Below, in pieces: positions 63,979 through 64,000 of a DNA stretch of 64,000 nucleotides; positions within the stretch are counted from its first letter, which is position 1; each line of letters starts with the position of its first letter. The position numbers and the translations under genes are program-made. Origin of the DNA: Xanthomonas pisi DSM 18956 (GTDB lineage Bacteria > Pseudomonadota > Gammaproteobacteria > Xanthomonadales > Xanthomonadaceae). Under the pieces are notes generated by a model. The model was not told the origin of the DNA. It saw nothing but the letters and a program-made list of their open reading frames with translations, and did no database searches. The stretch is taken from assembly GCF_001010415.1 (NCBI RefSeq), contig NZ_JPLE01000016.1, forward strand, positions 1-64,000. The letters are read 5' to 3'.

Positions 63979-64000
63979 GGCAGACCCAGTGCGTTGCAAT

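Noticed and set aside
1-64000. CRISPR array, rRNA, tRNA or complete insertion sequence
   Set aside because: No regularly spaced repeats with unique spacers, no rRNA blocks, no tRNA that I could fold by eye and no transposase frame were seen. A tRNA could be missed without a covariance search.

Overview
The window reads as a chromosomal segment of a Xanthomonas species (Gammaproteobacteria, Lysobacterales). This rests on the visibly GC-rich codon use, a lexA2-imuA-imuB-dnaE2 mutagenesis cassette, a type IV secretion effector ending in an XVIPCD-like domain, an XAC0095-family small protein, a TonB receptor with FecI/FecR regulators, several periplasmic S9 peptidases and secreted glycosidases, and short palindromic intergenic repeats. 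No rRNA, tRNA or CRISPR array was recognised. All names come from reading the sequence, without a database search.

Region 0-11.5 kb, almost all on the minus strand, carries a PAS/AraC regulator, two secreted S9 peptidases, a MetA-pathway-type outer-membrane barrel protein, an OPT-family transporter and an HDOD protein. Together they suggest peptide scavenging plus signalling. Region 11.9-18.1 kb is the SOS mutagenesis operon lexA2-imuA-imuB-dnaE2, led by a perfect 9+2+9 LexA operator at 18071-18090. A MazE-like/Doc toxin-antitoxin pair diverges from it. Region 19-27 kb is a cell-surface regulated locus: ECF sigma, FecR, TonB receptor with STN domain, histidine acid phosphatase (phytase-like), and an endonuclease/exonuclease/phosphatase-fold enzyme with a jacalin-like lectin tail. 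It plausibly serves phosphorus or organophosphate acquisition.

Region 27.4-33.4 kb holds paoABC (a molybdenum aldehyde oxidoreductase with overlapping genes) and a TetR regulator divergent from a zinc alcohol dehydrogenase, which together look like an aldehyde detoxification cluster. A C-terminal remnant of a GH3 beta-glucosidase and a class II UvrA follow. Region 37-54 kb is mixed core and accessory: a small HD (alarmone hydrolase-like) protein, an EAL phosphodiesterase, a cyclic-nucleotide-domain flavoprotein overlapping a UBP zinc-finger gene, AlkB, GH92 and GH30 glycosidases, a DUF429 protein, a YghA-like SDR, NnrD, a phosphoglycerate-mutase-fold phosphatase and a TetR regulator. It ends with a type IV secretion effector and lipoprotein immunity pair (51.7-54.1 kb).

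Region 54.7-64 kb is a defence island read on the minus strand: ParD-like/ParE toxin-antitoxin, a frameshifted Mrr-type endonuclease, hsdM, hsdS, a SIR2-domain gene translationally coupled to hsdS, a 32-codon coupled ORF, and hsdR.

Two repeat families are scattered through the window. One is a 140-145 bp MITE-like element with terminal inverted repeats: three clear copies and one decayed copy. One of these supplies part of the apparent signal peptide of the endonuclease-lectin gene. The other is a dispersed hairpin repeat, with copies near 1-35, 225-375 and 36665-36805.
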